DNA of 64,000 nt. It comes from Spisula solida (taxonomy: Eukaryota; Mollusca; Bivalvia; Venerida; Mactridae). A model generated the notes under the pieces. That model saw only the letters and a program-made list of their open reading frames with translations, was not told the origin of the DNA and ran no database searches. The position numbers and the translations under genes are program-made. Below, one piece after another: positions 11,531 through 22,796 of this stretch (position 1 is the first letter of the stretch; each line of letters begins with the position of its first letter). Location: contig OX365945.1 of the NCBI GenBank assembly GCA_947247005.1, positions 33,286,551-33,350,550 of the forward strand. The letters are read 5' to 3'.

Positions 11531-12070
11531 CTTTAGGTAAACTATCTGTATGCTATTATTATCAATATGTAGTTACAGCGTTTGTTTACCCTTTTTCCAA
11601 ATAAGAATATCACACTTAGTAAAGTCCCCAAGGGATATGGTATCATTCGTGTGGTTTTGATTAACACACCGCACCATATTGGTCAACGTTTGACAAAGGT
11701 GAGACACGATCAGTGTCTCAATGATTAATAATTTTATTTATGTAAGAAGTTCCAGCACGTAATTGCTCTCCTGCTGTGATTGGTTATCGAATTCGTGATT
11801 CAAATATATAGAAATACACCATTATTCATTAATTAGTCGTAGCTTGAATATTGTGCTAATAGACATTTTACGTGCATATTCGCACTTACCATAATATTGG
11901 AGTTCCCTATATACTCCTTAAGAGTACACTAGATAACAACTAGTCTACACATTAAGGGGCAGTTGGTAATGGAATTTGTTAGTCCCGGACCCGTGTTATT
12001 GAGTACGACAAGTGTACCAGCTTCAATACATTGTCATAACAAAAATAACTAGAATTGTGTCCATGAGACA
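11531..12070. other. Intergenic, nothing recognised
   Basis: AT-rich unique sequence without recognised features. Confidence 0.35.
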
Positions 12071-12074
12071 CGGG

Positions 12075-12768
12075 TGCCCCCATTATAGCACATATCCGTT
12101 CAAATGGGGAATGGGAGGGGAATAGCAGTTTGAGGTAACATAATTATTCAATTTCTTTAGCCTTGTGGACTATAATTCTATTAAAAACATCAAAGGCCAT
12201 CATAATTAAATTAAAAGTAACAACGGGCCATAATTCTGGTAAAAATCGACAAAACAAAAATTCCATCCTTTACGGTCACCTATACATTGAGGTTGTTCAT
12301 CTGTGAACGTTTGAAGAAATTCCACCCAGTAGTTTATGAGGAGTTCAAAACACAAGATTTTTCACTATAGGGTATATAGTAAAAGTAACAATGGGCCATA
12401 ACTCTAGTCAAAATTAACGCAGCGAAAATTCCATCCTTTACGATCATTTATTCATTGAAGTTGTTCGTCTGTGAAAGTTTGAAGAAATTCCACCCAGTAG
12501 TTTATAAGGAGTTCAACACACACGGTTTTACACTATAGGGTATATAGTAAAAGTAACAAAGGGCCAAAACTCTGGTCAAAATTGATGCAGCGAAAATTAC
12601 ATCCTTTACTGTCATCTATACATTGAGGTTGTTCATCTGTGAAAGTTTGAAGAAATTCCACTCCTTAGTTTATGAGGAGTTCAACACATAAAGTTTGTGT
12701 TACGTTCGGACGGACGGACAGCACCAATGCTATATGCCCCCCCACTTATAAATAAGTGTGGGGGCACA
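12075..12768. mobile_element. Pearl-like element with 168-bp core tandem repeat
   Basis: The outer ends are inverted (GTGCCCCCA near 12080, its complement ending about 12766). Inside are three tandem copies of a 168-bp unit, starting at 12213, 12381 and 12549 at aaaagtaaca. A short GGAC tetranucleotide tract (12708-12720) follows, then a terminal hairpin GCCCCCCCACTTAT/ATAAGTGTGGGGGC. This order of unit repeats, tetranucleotide tract and 3' hairpin is that of the bivalve Pearl-type elements. It is non-coding. Confidence 0.7.
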
Positions 12769-13170
12769 AAACGTATGATTACAAATAGATATTAAGTAAT
12801 TTCATGTTTGTATACAATGCAATGCAACGCCACGCCACACCACGCCACGTGTTTCAGGCCAACAGCCCATAACACACAAATAACATATTTACATAATTAT
12901 GATACAGTGCATAGACAGGGCATGCATACAATGATAACAGCATCAGTACATATCAACCACAAACGATATATTAAATCAGGTATAAGTTATATAATTATAA
13001 ACATGCTCGTTTCTCAGATGGGATGCGTAAAAGATCAAACAGGCAAATGGTTTTATAGTTTTCTCGTTTTTAGATGCTAATGTAAGATGCTAGTAACATT
13101 GCAGCATTATGCATATTTGGTAATCACCAACGTCTTCTTGGAATATATTAGTATATACCTCTTACTCGAG
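12769..13170. other. Intergenic spacer before minisatellite
   Basis: Contains a brief 'cgccacgccacaccacgcca' run near 12828. The 90-codon open frame (12808-13080) has no support. Confidence 0.35.
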
Positions 13171-13177
13171 TCATTCA

Positions 13178-14572
13178 ACTTTGTAAATCTAGAAGGAAAT
13201 GTCGAGTCAGTCAACTTTGTAAATCTAGAAGGAAATGTCGAGTCAGACAACTTGGGAAATACTAGAAGGAAATGTCGAGTCAGTCAACGAAGGAAATGTC
13301 GTGTCAGTCAACTTGGGAAATACTAGAAGGAAATGTCGAGTCAGACAACTTGGGAAATCTAGAAGGAAATGTCGAGTCAGTCAACGAAGGAAATGTCGAG
13401 TCAGCCAACTTTGGAAATACTAGAAGAAAATGTCGAGTCAGTCAACTTTGGAAATACTAGAAGGAAATGTCGTGTCAGTCAACTTTGGAAATACTAGAAG
13501 GAAATGTCGAGTCAGTCAACTTTGGAAATACTAGAAGGAAATGTCGCGTCAGACAACTTTGGAAATACTAGAAGGAAATGTCGAGTCAGTCAACTTTGGA
13601 AATACTAGAAGGAAATGTCGAGTCAGTCAACTTTGGAAATACTAGAAGGAAATGTCGAGTCAGTCAACTTTGGAAAAACTAGAAGGAAATGTCGTGTCAG
13701 TCAACTTTGTAAATACTAGAAGGAAATGTCGAGTCAGTCAACTTTGGAAATACTAGAAGGAAATGTCGAGTCAGACAACTTGGGAAATACTAAAAGGAAA
13801 TGTCGAGTCAGTCAACTTTGGAAATACTAGAAGGAAATGTCGAGTCAGACAACTTGGGAAATACTAGAAGGAAATGTCGAGTCAGACAACCTTGGAAATA
13901 CTAGAAGGAAATGTCGTGTCAATCAACTTGGGAAATACTAGAAGGAAATGTCGAGTCAGACAACTTGGGAAATACTTGAAGGAAATGTCGAGTCAGACAA
14001 CTTGGGAAATACTAGTCGAGTCAGACAACTTGGGAAATACTAGAAGGAAATGTCGAGTCAGACAACTTGGGAAATACTAGAAGGAAATGTCGAGTCAGAC
14101 AACTTGGGAAATACTAGAAGGAAATGTCGTGTCAATCAACTTTGGAAATACTAGAAGGAAATGTCGAGTCAATCAACTTGGGAAATACCAGAAGGAAATG
14201 TCGAGTCAGACAACTTGGGAAATACTAGAAGGAAATGTCGAGTCAGACAACTTGGGAAATACTAGAAGGAAATGTCGAGTCAGACAACTTGGGAAATACT
14301 AGAAGGAAATGTCGAGTCAGACAACTTGGGAAATACTAGAAGGAAATGTCGTGTCAATCAACTTTGGAAATACTAGAAGGAAATGTCGAGTCAATCAACT
14401 TGGGAAATACTAGAAGGAAATGTCGAGTCAGACAACTTGGGAAATACTAGAAGGAAATGTCGAGTCAGACAACTTTGGAAATACTAGAAGGAAATGTCGT
14501 GTCAGTCATCTTTGGAAATACTAGAAGGAAATGTCGTGTCAGTCAACTTTGGAAATACTAGAAGGAAATGTG
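13178..14572. repeat. Minisatellite A: 37-bp unit, about 37 copies, with 6-unit higher order
   Basis: The unit reads tcgagtcagtcaactttgg then aaatactagaaggaaatg, 37 bp in total. Sequence variants (gacaacttggg versus gtcaactttgg; cgagtc versus cgtgtc) are not random. Blocks beginning with the variant TCGTGTCAATCAACTT start at 13914, 14127 and 14349. The last two are exactly 222 bp (6 units) apart. The first spacing is 213 bp because one unit lost 9 bp near 14010. The unit length is not a multiple of three and one frame carries TAG in every unit, so the peptide-like frames here are not coding. Confidence 0.95.
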
Positions 14573-14652
14573 TCTCCTCCTCTATCACCCGACTATTACA
14601 TATCCTACATAAACGACGATCTTTTCTAAGTATAGTATGGCGTTATGTTTCT

Positions 14653-14970
14653 TAAAGGTGCTGCCTCACGTATTGATGTATTGCAAAAATAAAATAAAAT
14701 ATAAACAACCACACTGGCATTTAAAATAACTTAAAATAACGAACCGAGTACCTCACGGATGTTAACGCTGTAGTTTGTTGATGTTACATTTCGATCACGT
14801 GTGAATTACATAATTCACAAAGCATGTTGGAAGAAAACTCTGCGCTATTTTAAAAAGGAAAATATCAAGTGTGCGATATGTAAAGTGGTTCAACTTGCCT
14901 ATTTGCAATAAATATTGCATGAAGTAACCGTCAGTGGCTTTCTATTACATAAATGCCTGGTAAGGAACAT
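14653..14970 (+). mobile_element. MITE-4 copy a ('AAAGGTGCTGCCTCAC'), 3'-truncated
   Basis: The left end TAAAGGTGCTGCCTCACGTA and interior words ('gcaaaaataaaataaaat', 'cataattcaca', 'ctctgcgctatttt') match the complete copy at 58521-59053. The right inverted end is missing; the copy stops where the next inverted repeat starts. Confidence 0.7.
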
Positions 14971-14978
14971 AGGTAACT

Positions 14979-15578
14979 GCACGCTTCAAGACAATATAAT
15001 ATTATACATAAAAATACAACTTTTATCAATACACGTACACATTGTCGCCTGTGTGGGGCATAGAATGTTCACAAAATGCGTAAAACCCGGTTTGACGACA
15101 TAACCCTGCATAGACAGAAACTAGAAAACGGCCTGGCTTTTGTTACGAGTAATTTGATTGGCTGAAGAGTTGCATGGTATTACCGAACACCAATCATTTT
15201 CTATATTGTCACATGATCCGTCACGTGATACTACAAATGGTCGAAATGAATGTAAATATTAGAAATTGAATATCAGTTCTCCCTGAACTCGGATTATCGT
15301 CTATTTAAGCGGAACAGAAATATATGGGTGGTGGTAAGTTGCAAAATATATGTCCCGCTATCAAATCGTCGTACTAATATCCTGAGATCGTGCGTAAATA
15401 ATGATTTCTCTTCCTAATCGAAGGCCGTTTTCTAGTTTCTGTCTGTGCAGGGTTATGTCGTCAAACCGGGTTTTACGCATTTTGTGAACATTCTATGCTC
15501 GACACAGGCGACATTGTGTACGTGTATTGATAAAAGTTGTATTTTTTATGTATAATATTACATTGTCTTGAAGTGTGC
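14979..15578. repeat. Long inverted repeat, ~156-bp arms
   Basis: The left arm (14979-15134) and right arm (15422-15578) are inverse copies differing at only about seven positions by eye. They flank a 287-bp spacer. Shared words include aaaacccggtttgacgacat and its complement. The spacer has ATTGG boxes, a CACGTG, a 'ctatttaag' and a donor-like 'gtggtaagtt', which look promoter-like, but there is no exon. It could be a foldback transposon or a recent inverted duplication. Confidence 0.8.
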
Positions 15579-15639
15579 AGTACAAATTAAATGATTGTAT
15601 TCGGCTTGTTTAAAATATCGGACATAATGTTGAGTTGGG

Positions 15640-15880
15640 TATATGAGGGTCAGTCATAAAGTAAGATCCCTGTCTTAGATATTCATAGTATAGATGTGAA
15701 AGATATTTTTATCGGGTCGAATCCCTTTGGTCAGAACAAGTTACTTATGAAGGACCCATGTTGTGTCCAAATGTTAGACAAGGGACCCATATAGGATCGT
15801 AAATCGCCAAGCTGTTAGACGAGGGACCCATATAATGCACATATGTAAAACAAGGGACTTTTATAGGGCTCGTATTACAA
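15640..15880. repeat. Degenerate ~50-bp repeat ('caagggacccatata')
   Basis: Three or four diverged copies of 'gttagacaagggacccatat' occur between 15720 and 15870. The array is short and old. Confidence 0.5.
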
Positions 15881-15899
15881 GCCATCATGGCCCCTCGCG

Positions 15900-16064
15900 G
15901 TGCCCGCTTGCAAATCTTATGTGCCCCAACATGTGGTGCCCATATTGGAACCGTATGGAAACCATGGCTTTGCTCAGATAAGGTTTAAAACTACTATCGT
16001 GTTTGTTTTCACGAAAGCTTTTGGCTTTACAGAAATGATATCGTATTTGGAAGCACTTACAAAC
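15900..16064. other. Spacer with incidental open frame
   Basis: A 113-codon frame (15900-16241) runs through this spacer into the next repeat. It has no domain or splice support and I do not regard it as a gene. Confidence 0.35.
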
Positions 16065-16383
16065 ACTTGGGGTCCGGACCCCGTCCCAAGCTATGTACCT
16101 GTATATTTTTTATCATCAACATTGTATACCCAGACTCATACATTAATCACACACACATTATTAAACGTATCTGTGATAAATAAAAAATACTCGTATTTTC
16201 GTGAATGCCTCTCTAGCTTAAATAACACACATGGGCAGTAGAGGAATTACGTAGATTTTTGTATTAATATCAAATACATCCAACAAATGTTTGTGTGATT
16301 ACTGTATGGGTCTGGATATATAATAAATAAAACAATAAATTTCCTGGCGCGTAGCGGGAGGGGGGCCTGGTCCAGATCCCAAT
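16065..16383. mobile_element. Small element with 'GGTCCGGACC'-type inverted ends
   Basis: The left end ACTTGGGGTCCGGACCCC is an imperfect inverse of the right end, gggggcctggtccagatccc, preceded by 'ggcgcgtagcgggag'. The layout is MITE-like and the interior is non-coding. Confidence 0.45.
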
Positions 16384-16720
16384 TGTCTGTGCTTACACAA
16401 CGTTGTTAACATAATTGTGTGGCTTTCATGATAATGGTTTCTCGAAATCCTGCATCCTTTAAGAAATTATTTACCGTTATAAGGTTGCGTTTTTTGTGCT
16501 TAAGATTTAAGCTGTTTGATATTATTGTGCTGCTTTGTCTACCTTATGGCTAACTATTAATCTACTCGTGTGTGCTATATATAAAAATTTCAGAGAGGCC
16601 AAATAACACATGTACAAACTACATTACTGACATCACTTACATCACAAAATAGTTTTAAAATCAGATTGGATATGCACATGTCTGTGATCATATTTTGAGG
16701 CATCCTTTGAGGAAAACGCT
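16384..16720. other. Intergenic spacer, nothing recognised
   Basis: AT-rich sequence leading into the next tandem array. Confidence 0.35.
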
Positions 16721-18927
16721 TGTTTATCGTGCGACTGTCGGTGGAAAGACGATTCTATATACAATCTACGTGTGACCGCCAGTGGTTAGACGTTCCTATA
16801 TACAATCTACGTGTGACCGCCAGTGGTTAGACGTTCCTATATACAATCTACGTGTGACCGCCAGTGGTTAGACGTTCCTATATACAATCTCCGTGTAACC
16901 GCCAGTGGTTAGACGTTCCTATATACAATAAACGTGCGACTGTCGGAGGTAAGACGATCCTATATACAATCTACGTGTGACTGTCGGTGGTTAGACGTTC
17001 CTATATACAATAAACGTGCGACTGTTGGAGGTAAGACGATCCTATATATACAATCTACGTTTGACTGTCGGTGGTAAGACTTTCTATATACAATCTACGT
17101 TTGACTGTCGGTGGTAAGACTTTCTATATACAATATACGTGTGACTGTCGGTGGTAAGACTTTCTATATACAATATACGTGTGACTGTCGGTGGTAAGAC
17201 TTTCTATATACAATATACGTGTGACTGTCGGTGGTAAGACTTTCTATATACAATATACGTGTGACTGTCGGTGGTAAGACTTTCTATATACAATATACGT
17301 TTGACTGTCGGTGGTGTGACTTTCTATATACAATATACGTTTGACTGTCTGTGGTAACACTTTCTATATACAATATACGTTTGACTGTCGGTGGTAAGAC
17401 TTTCTATATACAATATACGTTTGACTGTCGGTGGTAAGACTTTCTATATACAATCTACGTTTGACTGTCGGTGGTAAGACTTTCTATATACAATATACGT
17501 TTGACTGTCGGTGGTAAGACTTTCTATATACAATATACGTGTGACTGTCGGTGGTAAGACTTTCTATATACAATATTCGTTTGACTGTCGGTGGTAAGAC
17601 TTTCTATATACAATATACGTTTGACTGTCGGTGGTAAGACTTTCTATATACAATCTACGTGTGACTGTTGGTAGTAAGACGATCCTATATACAATCTCCG
17701 TGTGACTGTTGGTAGTAAGACGATCCTATATACAATCTACGTGTGACTGTTGGTAGTAAGACGATCCTATATACAATCTCCGTGTGACTGTTGGTAGTAA
17801 GACGATCCTATATACAATCTCCGTGTGACTGTTGGTAGTAAGACGATCCTATATACAATCTACGTGTGACTGTTGGTAGTAAGACGATCCTATATACAAT
17901 CTCCGTGTGACTGTTGGTAGTAAGACGATCCTATATACAATCTCCGTGTGACTGTTGGTAGTAAGACGATCCTATATACAATCTACGTGTGACTGTTGGT
18001 AGTAAGACGATCCTATATACAATCTCCGTGTGACTGTTGGTAGTAAGACGATCCTATATACAATCTACGTGTGACTGTTGGTAGTAAGACGATCCTATAT
18101 ACAATCTCCGTGTGACTGTTGGTAGAAAGACGATCCTATATACAATCTCCGTGTGACTGTTGGTAGTAAGACGATCCTATATACAATCTCCGTGTGACTG
18201 TTGGTAGTAAGACGATCCTATATACAATCTACGTGTGACTGTTGGTAGAAAGACGATCCTATATACAATCTCCGTGTGACTGTTGGTAGTAAGACGATCC
18301 TATATACAATCTCCGTGTGACTGTTGGTAGTAAGACGATCCTATATACAATCTACGTGTGACTGTTGGTGGTAAGACGATCCTATATACAATCTACGTGT
18401 GACTGTTGGTGGTAAGACGATCCTATATACAATCTACGTGCGACTGTTGGTAGAAAGACGATCCTATATACAATCTCCGTGTGACTGTTGGTGGTAAGAC
18501 GATCCTATATACAATCTACGTGCGACTGTTGGTGGTAAGACGATCCTATATACAATCTCCGTGTGACTGTTGGTGGTAAGACGATCCTATATACAATCTA
18601 CGTGTGACTGTTGGTAGTAAGACGATCCTATATACAATCTACGTGCGACTGTTGGTGGTAAGACGATCCTATATACAATCTCCGTGTGACTGTTGGTGGT
18701 AAGACGATCCTATATACAATCTACGTGTGACTGTTGGTGGTAAGACGATCCTATATACAATCTACGTGCGACTGTTGGTAGAAAGACGATCCTATATACA
18801 ATCTCCGTGTGACTGTTGGTAGTAAGACGATCCTATATACAATCTACGTGCGACTGTTGGTAGAAAGACGATCCTATATACAATCTACGTGCGACTGACG
18901 GTGGTTAGACATTCATATATTCAATCT
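16721..18927. repeat. Minisatellite B: 40/41-bp unit, about 54 copies, three sub-blocks
   Basis: Every unit has the core 'cctatatacaatctacgtgt' then 'gactgttggtagtaagacgat'. Three domains are visible. Mixed 41-bp units occupy 16721 to about 17060, a very uniform 40-bp block ('gtaagactttctatataca') runs to about 17650, and 41-bp units alternating tctac and tctcc follow to the end. In the last block the order tctac-tctcc-tctcc recurs at 123-bp (3-unit) spacing. The array is non-coding. Confidence 0.95.
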
Positions 18928-19334
18928 AAAAGCCGCGAGATGATCACAACACCGCAAACCAAATTCTCCACATGTCAACATTTTCTGCGTGTTTTCTAGC
19001 TAGTTTCCTCCCGTTGTATGTGAGCATCGTATACCAGCCGAGCGATGTCTACTATATATAACTTTGTCTGCGAATATGCCTATGGCGTGATTGTATATTG
19101 TTTTAATTTCCAAGAGTATTTATAATCAAATCATGCGACTGATTCTCGAACTAGGCTGAACATCGCACTTGCCACTATCGGTTTTATATTGAGAAATATT
19201 TAAAAAAAATAAGATTTGACTGCATTCAATTGATCCCGCAATTTATACGCTATTTTCGTTGGTATAATAAAACTGGAAATCCATGCCCTCGGGCAGATTG
19301 TGCCGAGTCTGCGCATGTTGACAAAAAGCACACA
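18928..19334. other. Spacer, nothing recognised
   Basis: Unique sequence between the array and the next dispersed repeat. Confidence 0.35.
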
Positions 19335-19835
19335 GTTAAATGTGCCGAGTTATTTCAAAGTCCAATGATAGAAGACAGCGGACTAGATGACAAAGCTAAA
19401 TTACGAGCATCTATGACTTTTATTTGAACTTGGGGTGTGACTTTGAGATCCATGACCTGATATTTCATTCAGCATGTCACATTGTCTCATATAAATGGTT
19501 CACATTCATGCCTGGTAACATCGAAATAGCACCATGTATAAAGAAGAAATGCTCCTAGACATTTGACCTCCAACTGTGACCTTGACATTTGAGGTAGGAA
19601 CCTGGGGTTTGCACATGACACTCCCTCTCTTATAGAGGTTAACATTCATGCCAAATATATAAGCAAGATTGGTCAATGAATGACAAAGTTATGGTTCGGA
19701 CAAACTTCAATTTGACCTCCAAATGTGACCTTGACCTTTGAGATAGGAACCTGAAGTTTGCGCATGACACGCCTCCTAATGGTGGTTCTTTACGAAGAAG
19801 TAATTTGAAGCCACAGGGCATGTGTAAATAGACCG
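19335..19835. repeat. Dispersed molluscan repeat, ~148-bp internal tandem
   Basis: The phrase 'gacctccaa.tgtgaccttg' followed by 'aggaacctg', 'ttgc.catgacac' and 'aacattcatgcc' recurs. Two clear copies start at 19565 and 19713 (148 bp apart), and a decayed one lies before them. I recognise this phrase as a very common repeat in molluscan genomes; its class is uncertain. Short open frames over it are not genes. Confidence 0.6.
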
Positions 19836-20029
19836 TGCCTCTTCGTGAAGTCCATGCAAGCGAACGTGTGCGGTTCTTACCATGACATATGAACGGGGGT
19901 ATCAGTAAACCAACAATTCATAAAACGCACGATTTATTGAAGGACATCCCTTAATAAATGATTTCGTCCATTTGGCCATTATACACGATTTTCTCGCGCA
20001 AATTTTTCATGTAGAGGTACTTAAACCAC

Positions 20030-20379
20030 CTGCCCTACGTTCAAGGAAAGCTACTTGCAAACATGTTTAAAATCACGGGTTTTTATCGCTATAATCATTT
20101 GTTGTACGTTTCGTTTTCGGCAAACAATAATTACCCGTTTTTTTCGTCCTCAGTTCGTAATATGTACGGATGCACAGGTTTTACTATTCACATTCTTTTG
20201 TTTGCCTCTGTCCGCCATTTTGTTTAATAACACAAATACTCGCACACCACCTCCGGATATGGTTAGCCAAACTTGGCGCACGTGACAAACATGTTTTTTA
20301 AACTTACCGTTCAACGAATAACAGGTGCGTACCAGGTGTGAAACGTACGTCACGTAATGTTTCCTTGAACGCAATGCTG
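20030..20379. mobile_element. MITE-3 copy b, complete
   Basis: Inverted ends are CTGCCCTACGTTCAAGGAAA at the left and TTTCCTTGAACGCAATGCTG at the right. The interior matches 61003-61348 along most of its length ('attcacattcttttgtttgc', 'ccacctccggatatggttag'). It carries no transposase. Confidence 0.8.
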
Positions 20380-20392
20380 TTGCTTGGGTTTT

Positions 20393-20740
20393 TAGCTCAC
20401 CAAAGTGACAGTGTGAGCTTTTGTGATCTCTCTTCGTCTATGAACCGCCCGTCCGTCAACAATTGGCTTGTGTAGTCAATTTTTGCCCAATTTTTATGAC
20501 ACTTTGTCACAATGATCATCGGAACAAAATCTAGGTCAAGTTCGATAATGGTTCATCCGGGGTAAAACACTAGGTCACCAGGTGAAATCTAAGAAAAACA
20601 TGTGTAGTCACTAGAGGTAACCAGTTTAATCTTTGAAACTTGGTCAACAAAATCTAGGTAAATCTAGGTATTGGGACCAAAAGCTAGGTCAAATCACAGG
20701 GCTTACATACACTATTGTGGGTGAAGCAAACACTAAGTCG
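20393..20740 (+). repeat. 'AGCTCACC...GGTGAGCT'-type dispersed repeat, copy a
   Basis: It begins with tttagctcaccaaagtgaca, then gtgagcttttgtgatctct, and contains 'ctaggtcaagttcgataatg' and 'aggtcaccaggtgaaatc'. The second copy at 52885-53200 shares the same order. This is a repeat I know to be abundant in molluscs; whether it is a Helitron derivative or another class I cannot tell. Confidence 0.6.
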
Positions 20741-20741
20741 A

Positions 20742-20838
20742 TTAGAGTTCGTGAAACGGTTTTCTTCAAGGATTTATTACCACTCACTCCGTTCCTTTAG
20801 GTTAAACATCCCTGAAGAAAACGTTTCACAAACTCTAA
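20742..20838. repeat. Small hairpin element
   Basis: Arms of about 30 bp (TTAGAGTTCGTGAAACGGTT and its complement) surround a loop of about 35 bp. It sits at the edge of the preceding repeat. Confidence 0.6.
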
Positions 20839-21309
20839 CCTATATAATATGCTATATTAGTGCTGTAAAATGAAACACGAAACAGGTCACTTGGAAGCAA
20901 TCGATCGCGCTTTTTTTACCGCAATCGTTTTCATACAACCACTATAGCAAAAAGTGTTAAATTATTCCTTGGATCACACACAATGAGATATTTGCTTCCT
21001 AAGGGTACAGCTAATAGTTTCGAATGTTCCTGAAATACGATTGTACTTCCGAAGATGTTTCACGTAACAAGGTTAGTGGAATTTTAATTGCATCTGAGAA
21101 TATTGTGGCATTCATATTTGCAATATTTGTGAAAAAGTGACAAATTACACCATCGAGCGTAAATTGCATGGCACTACTGGGAACCGTCTATTTTTCTGTT
21201 GCTCGGTTGGACTTTTAAGCTGGTCGAACTGTTAATTTTCTTTAGGATTTTATTACAGATATATTATGACAAAATTGTTCGAATAAACACCATATACGTA
21301 CGACAAGCA
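20839..21309. other. Intergenic, nothing recognised
   Basis: AT-rich unique sequence. Confidence 0.35.
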
Positions 21310-22525
21310 TCGTGAATTCGTTGTATTGGCCCACCGGTGAGTGGACATGCCCTAACACCCATCAATGGAAAAATGGCCGGCTAGATTAGGGTCGCCAGTC
21401 CTGTTAGGCTACTCAACTAGGAGAAGACAAACTCTTTTGTAAATCCCGGGGAGATTATCATGGGCGTAGGAGAAGGGGGGGGGCCAGGGGGGGGCCAGCC
21501 CCCCCCCCCCCAATGTTAGGACAAGGGGGGCCAACATATCGTTTGGCCCCCCCAATAATTCAGACCATATTCATAATTTTCCGCCTAAAATAGTCTTGTA
21601 ATAGGTTATTTGCCTTTTATCCTTGGTTAAAAAGTATAAAATGTGAATTTTCGTGCTCGCTTCGCTCGCAAAATGATTTCAATCTCTGAAATATATTATC
21701 ACCTGATCACGTTCATGTTGCAATGAGCTACAAGGACTACAGAAATAAAATGTAAGATAAAGTTCGCACCAGCTCCTATATTGCTTTTAAACTTTGTCAT
21801 TACTATGTTAAATTTTCTTACTTATCCACTAAAACTCTCAGAATTCAGGCATCTGTTCAATAATAAGTAAAAATATTTACAAAATAAGGACTTAATTTTG
21901 ATTGATCTTACCAAAATATCATCTCAGAACGCACCAGATTGATCCAATGTTTTAAAATATTTCCCGGGGGAGCATGACCCCGTACCCCCCTACTTACAAT
22001 ACTAGTATATGATAGGGTTCAATTTTTGTACCCGATATTTTGACAAGCAAACAACTAAGTAGATATACCTTACCTTAGTGAATAATATAAACATAAACTT
22101 TCACCATAGCTTATTAACACTGAATGTAACCCCCCCCCACATATCTAAAAAAAATTTCGCCCCCCCCCTTTCCCACATAGTTGGCCCCCCAATGTTGAAG
22201 ACGCTCTTACGCCCATGATTATGACTCGTGAGACTTGGTTGGAAACCAATCTAGAAGAAGGAAACCACGAACGTAAATTCCCTGGTCCTCCAGGTTGGGG
22301 TTTGGCACAGGGCCAACAACCATGTATAGTAAAATAACAAGCCTGTTACAGAAACGGCTACAAAGAATTGAACTGTACCTGAGCGTAGAGGCCTTCAAAA
22401 TATGGGACAGTCCTTGGGAACAGTGAAGAAGCTTGCCAAAGACAGACTCTGCTGCTTTGTTGCTGTCCTACATGCCACAAGGCAAAATGGGCAGCAAGAG
22501 AGTGAGAGAGTGAGTACGTATTTTA
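21310..22525 (+). mobile_element. LINE 3' end (RTE-like?), interrupted by a MITE
   Basis: The outer parts (21310-21457 and 22222-22525) read as one 3' end of a non-LTR retrotransposon. The sequence 'ggtcctccaggttggggttt' occurs near 22285. Near 22400-22500 a decayed C-terminal peptide with 'KLAKDR' and 'VAVLHATRQNGQ' can be translated across frames. It ends with a GA/GTGA-rich tail at 22495-22515, as expected for a LINE 3' repeat tail. The 5' part is absent. The family assignment is from memory of similar invertebrate sequences; an unrelated dispersed repeat is possible. Confidence 0.5.
21458..22218. mobile_element. 761-bp TIR element nested in the LINE end (TTA target duplication)
   Basis: Ends are TCATGGGCGTAGGAG and the inverse TCATGGGCGTAAGAG. 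TTA is duplicated at 21455-21457 and 22219-22221. Both sides carry long G/C runs just inside the ends. The interior is non-coding, with 'gtgctcgcttcgctcgcaaa' and 'cccgggggagcatgacccc'. Removing it restores a continuous flanking sequence. The 3-bp TTA duplication suggests PIF/Harbinger mobilisation. Confidence 0.8.
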
Positions 22526-22796
22526 CTATTACCGGTATGTTCTTTTATGTAAAATCCATGAAATGTACGAGGTGTGTTCGAAAAAAAATGCAACTCCATG
22601 CATATCTTGTTTTTTTCGGAATGTTGCACGTCAAAGATGACATGTGTTCCATTAGAATATTGTCTTCTCTTGGGTAGACTTTGGTTTACTTTCATTCATC
22701 GGTTTGGTTATAAATTTATAATGTATGTTTTATAAACACTACGCATTTGTACTAAGCTAAATGGCGTTTGAAAAACGTATACGTATACGGCAAAAA
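22526..22796. other. Spacer, nothing recognised
   Basis: Unique sequence between the LINE tail and the next tandem array. Confidence 0.35.

Noticed and set aside
13087..14302. Repetitive peptides (RRKCRV.QLGKY type) in the 37-bp array
   Set aside because: Unit length is not a multiple of three, one frame carries a stop in each unit, and no start, signal or splice context supports translation.
13178..18927. CRISPR-like arrays
   Set aside because: Repeats are contiguous 37- or 40/41-bp units without unique spacers, in eukaryotic DNA; they are minisatellites.
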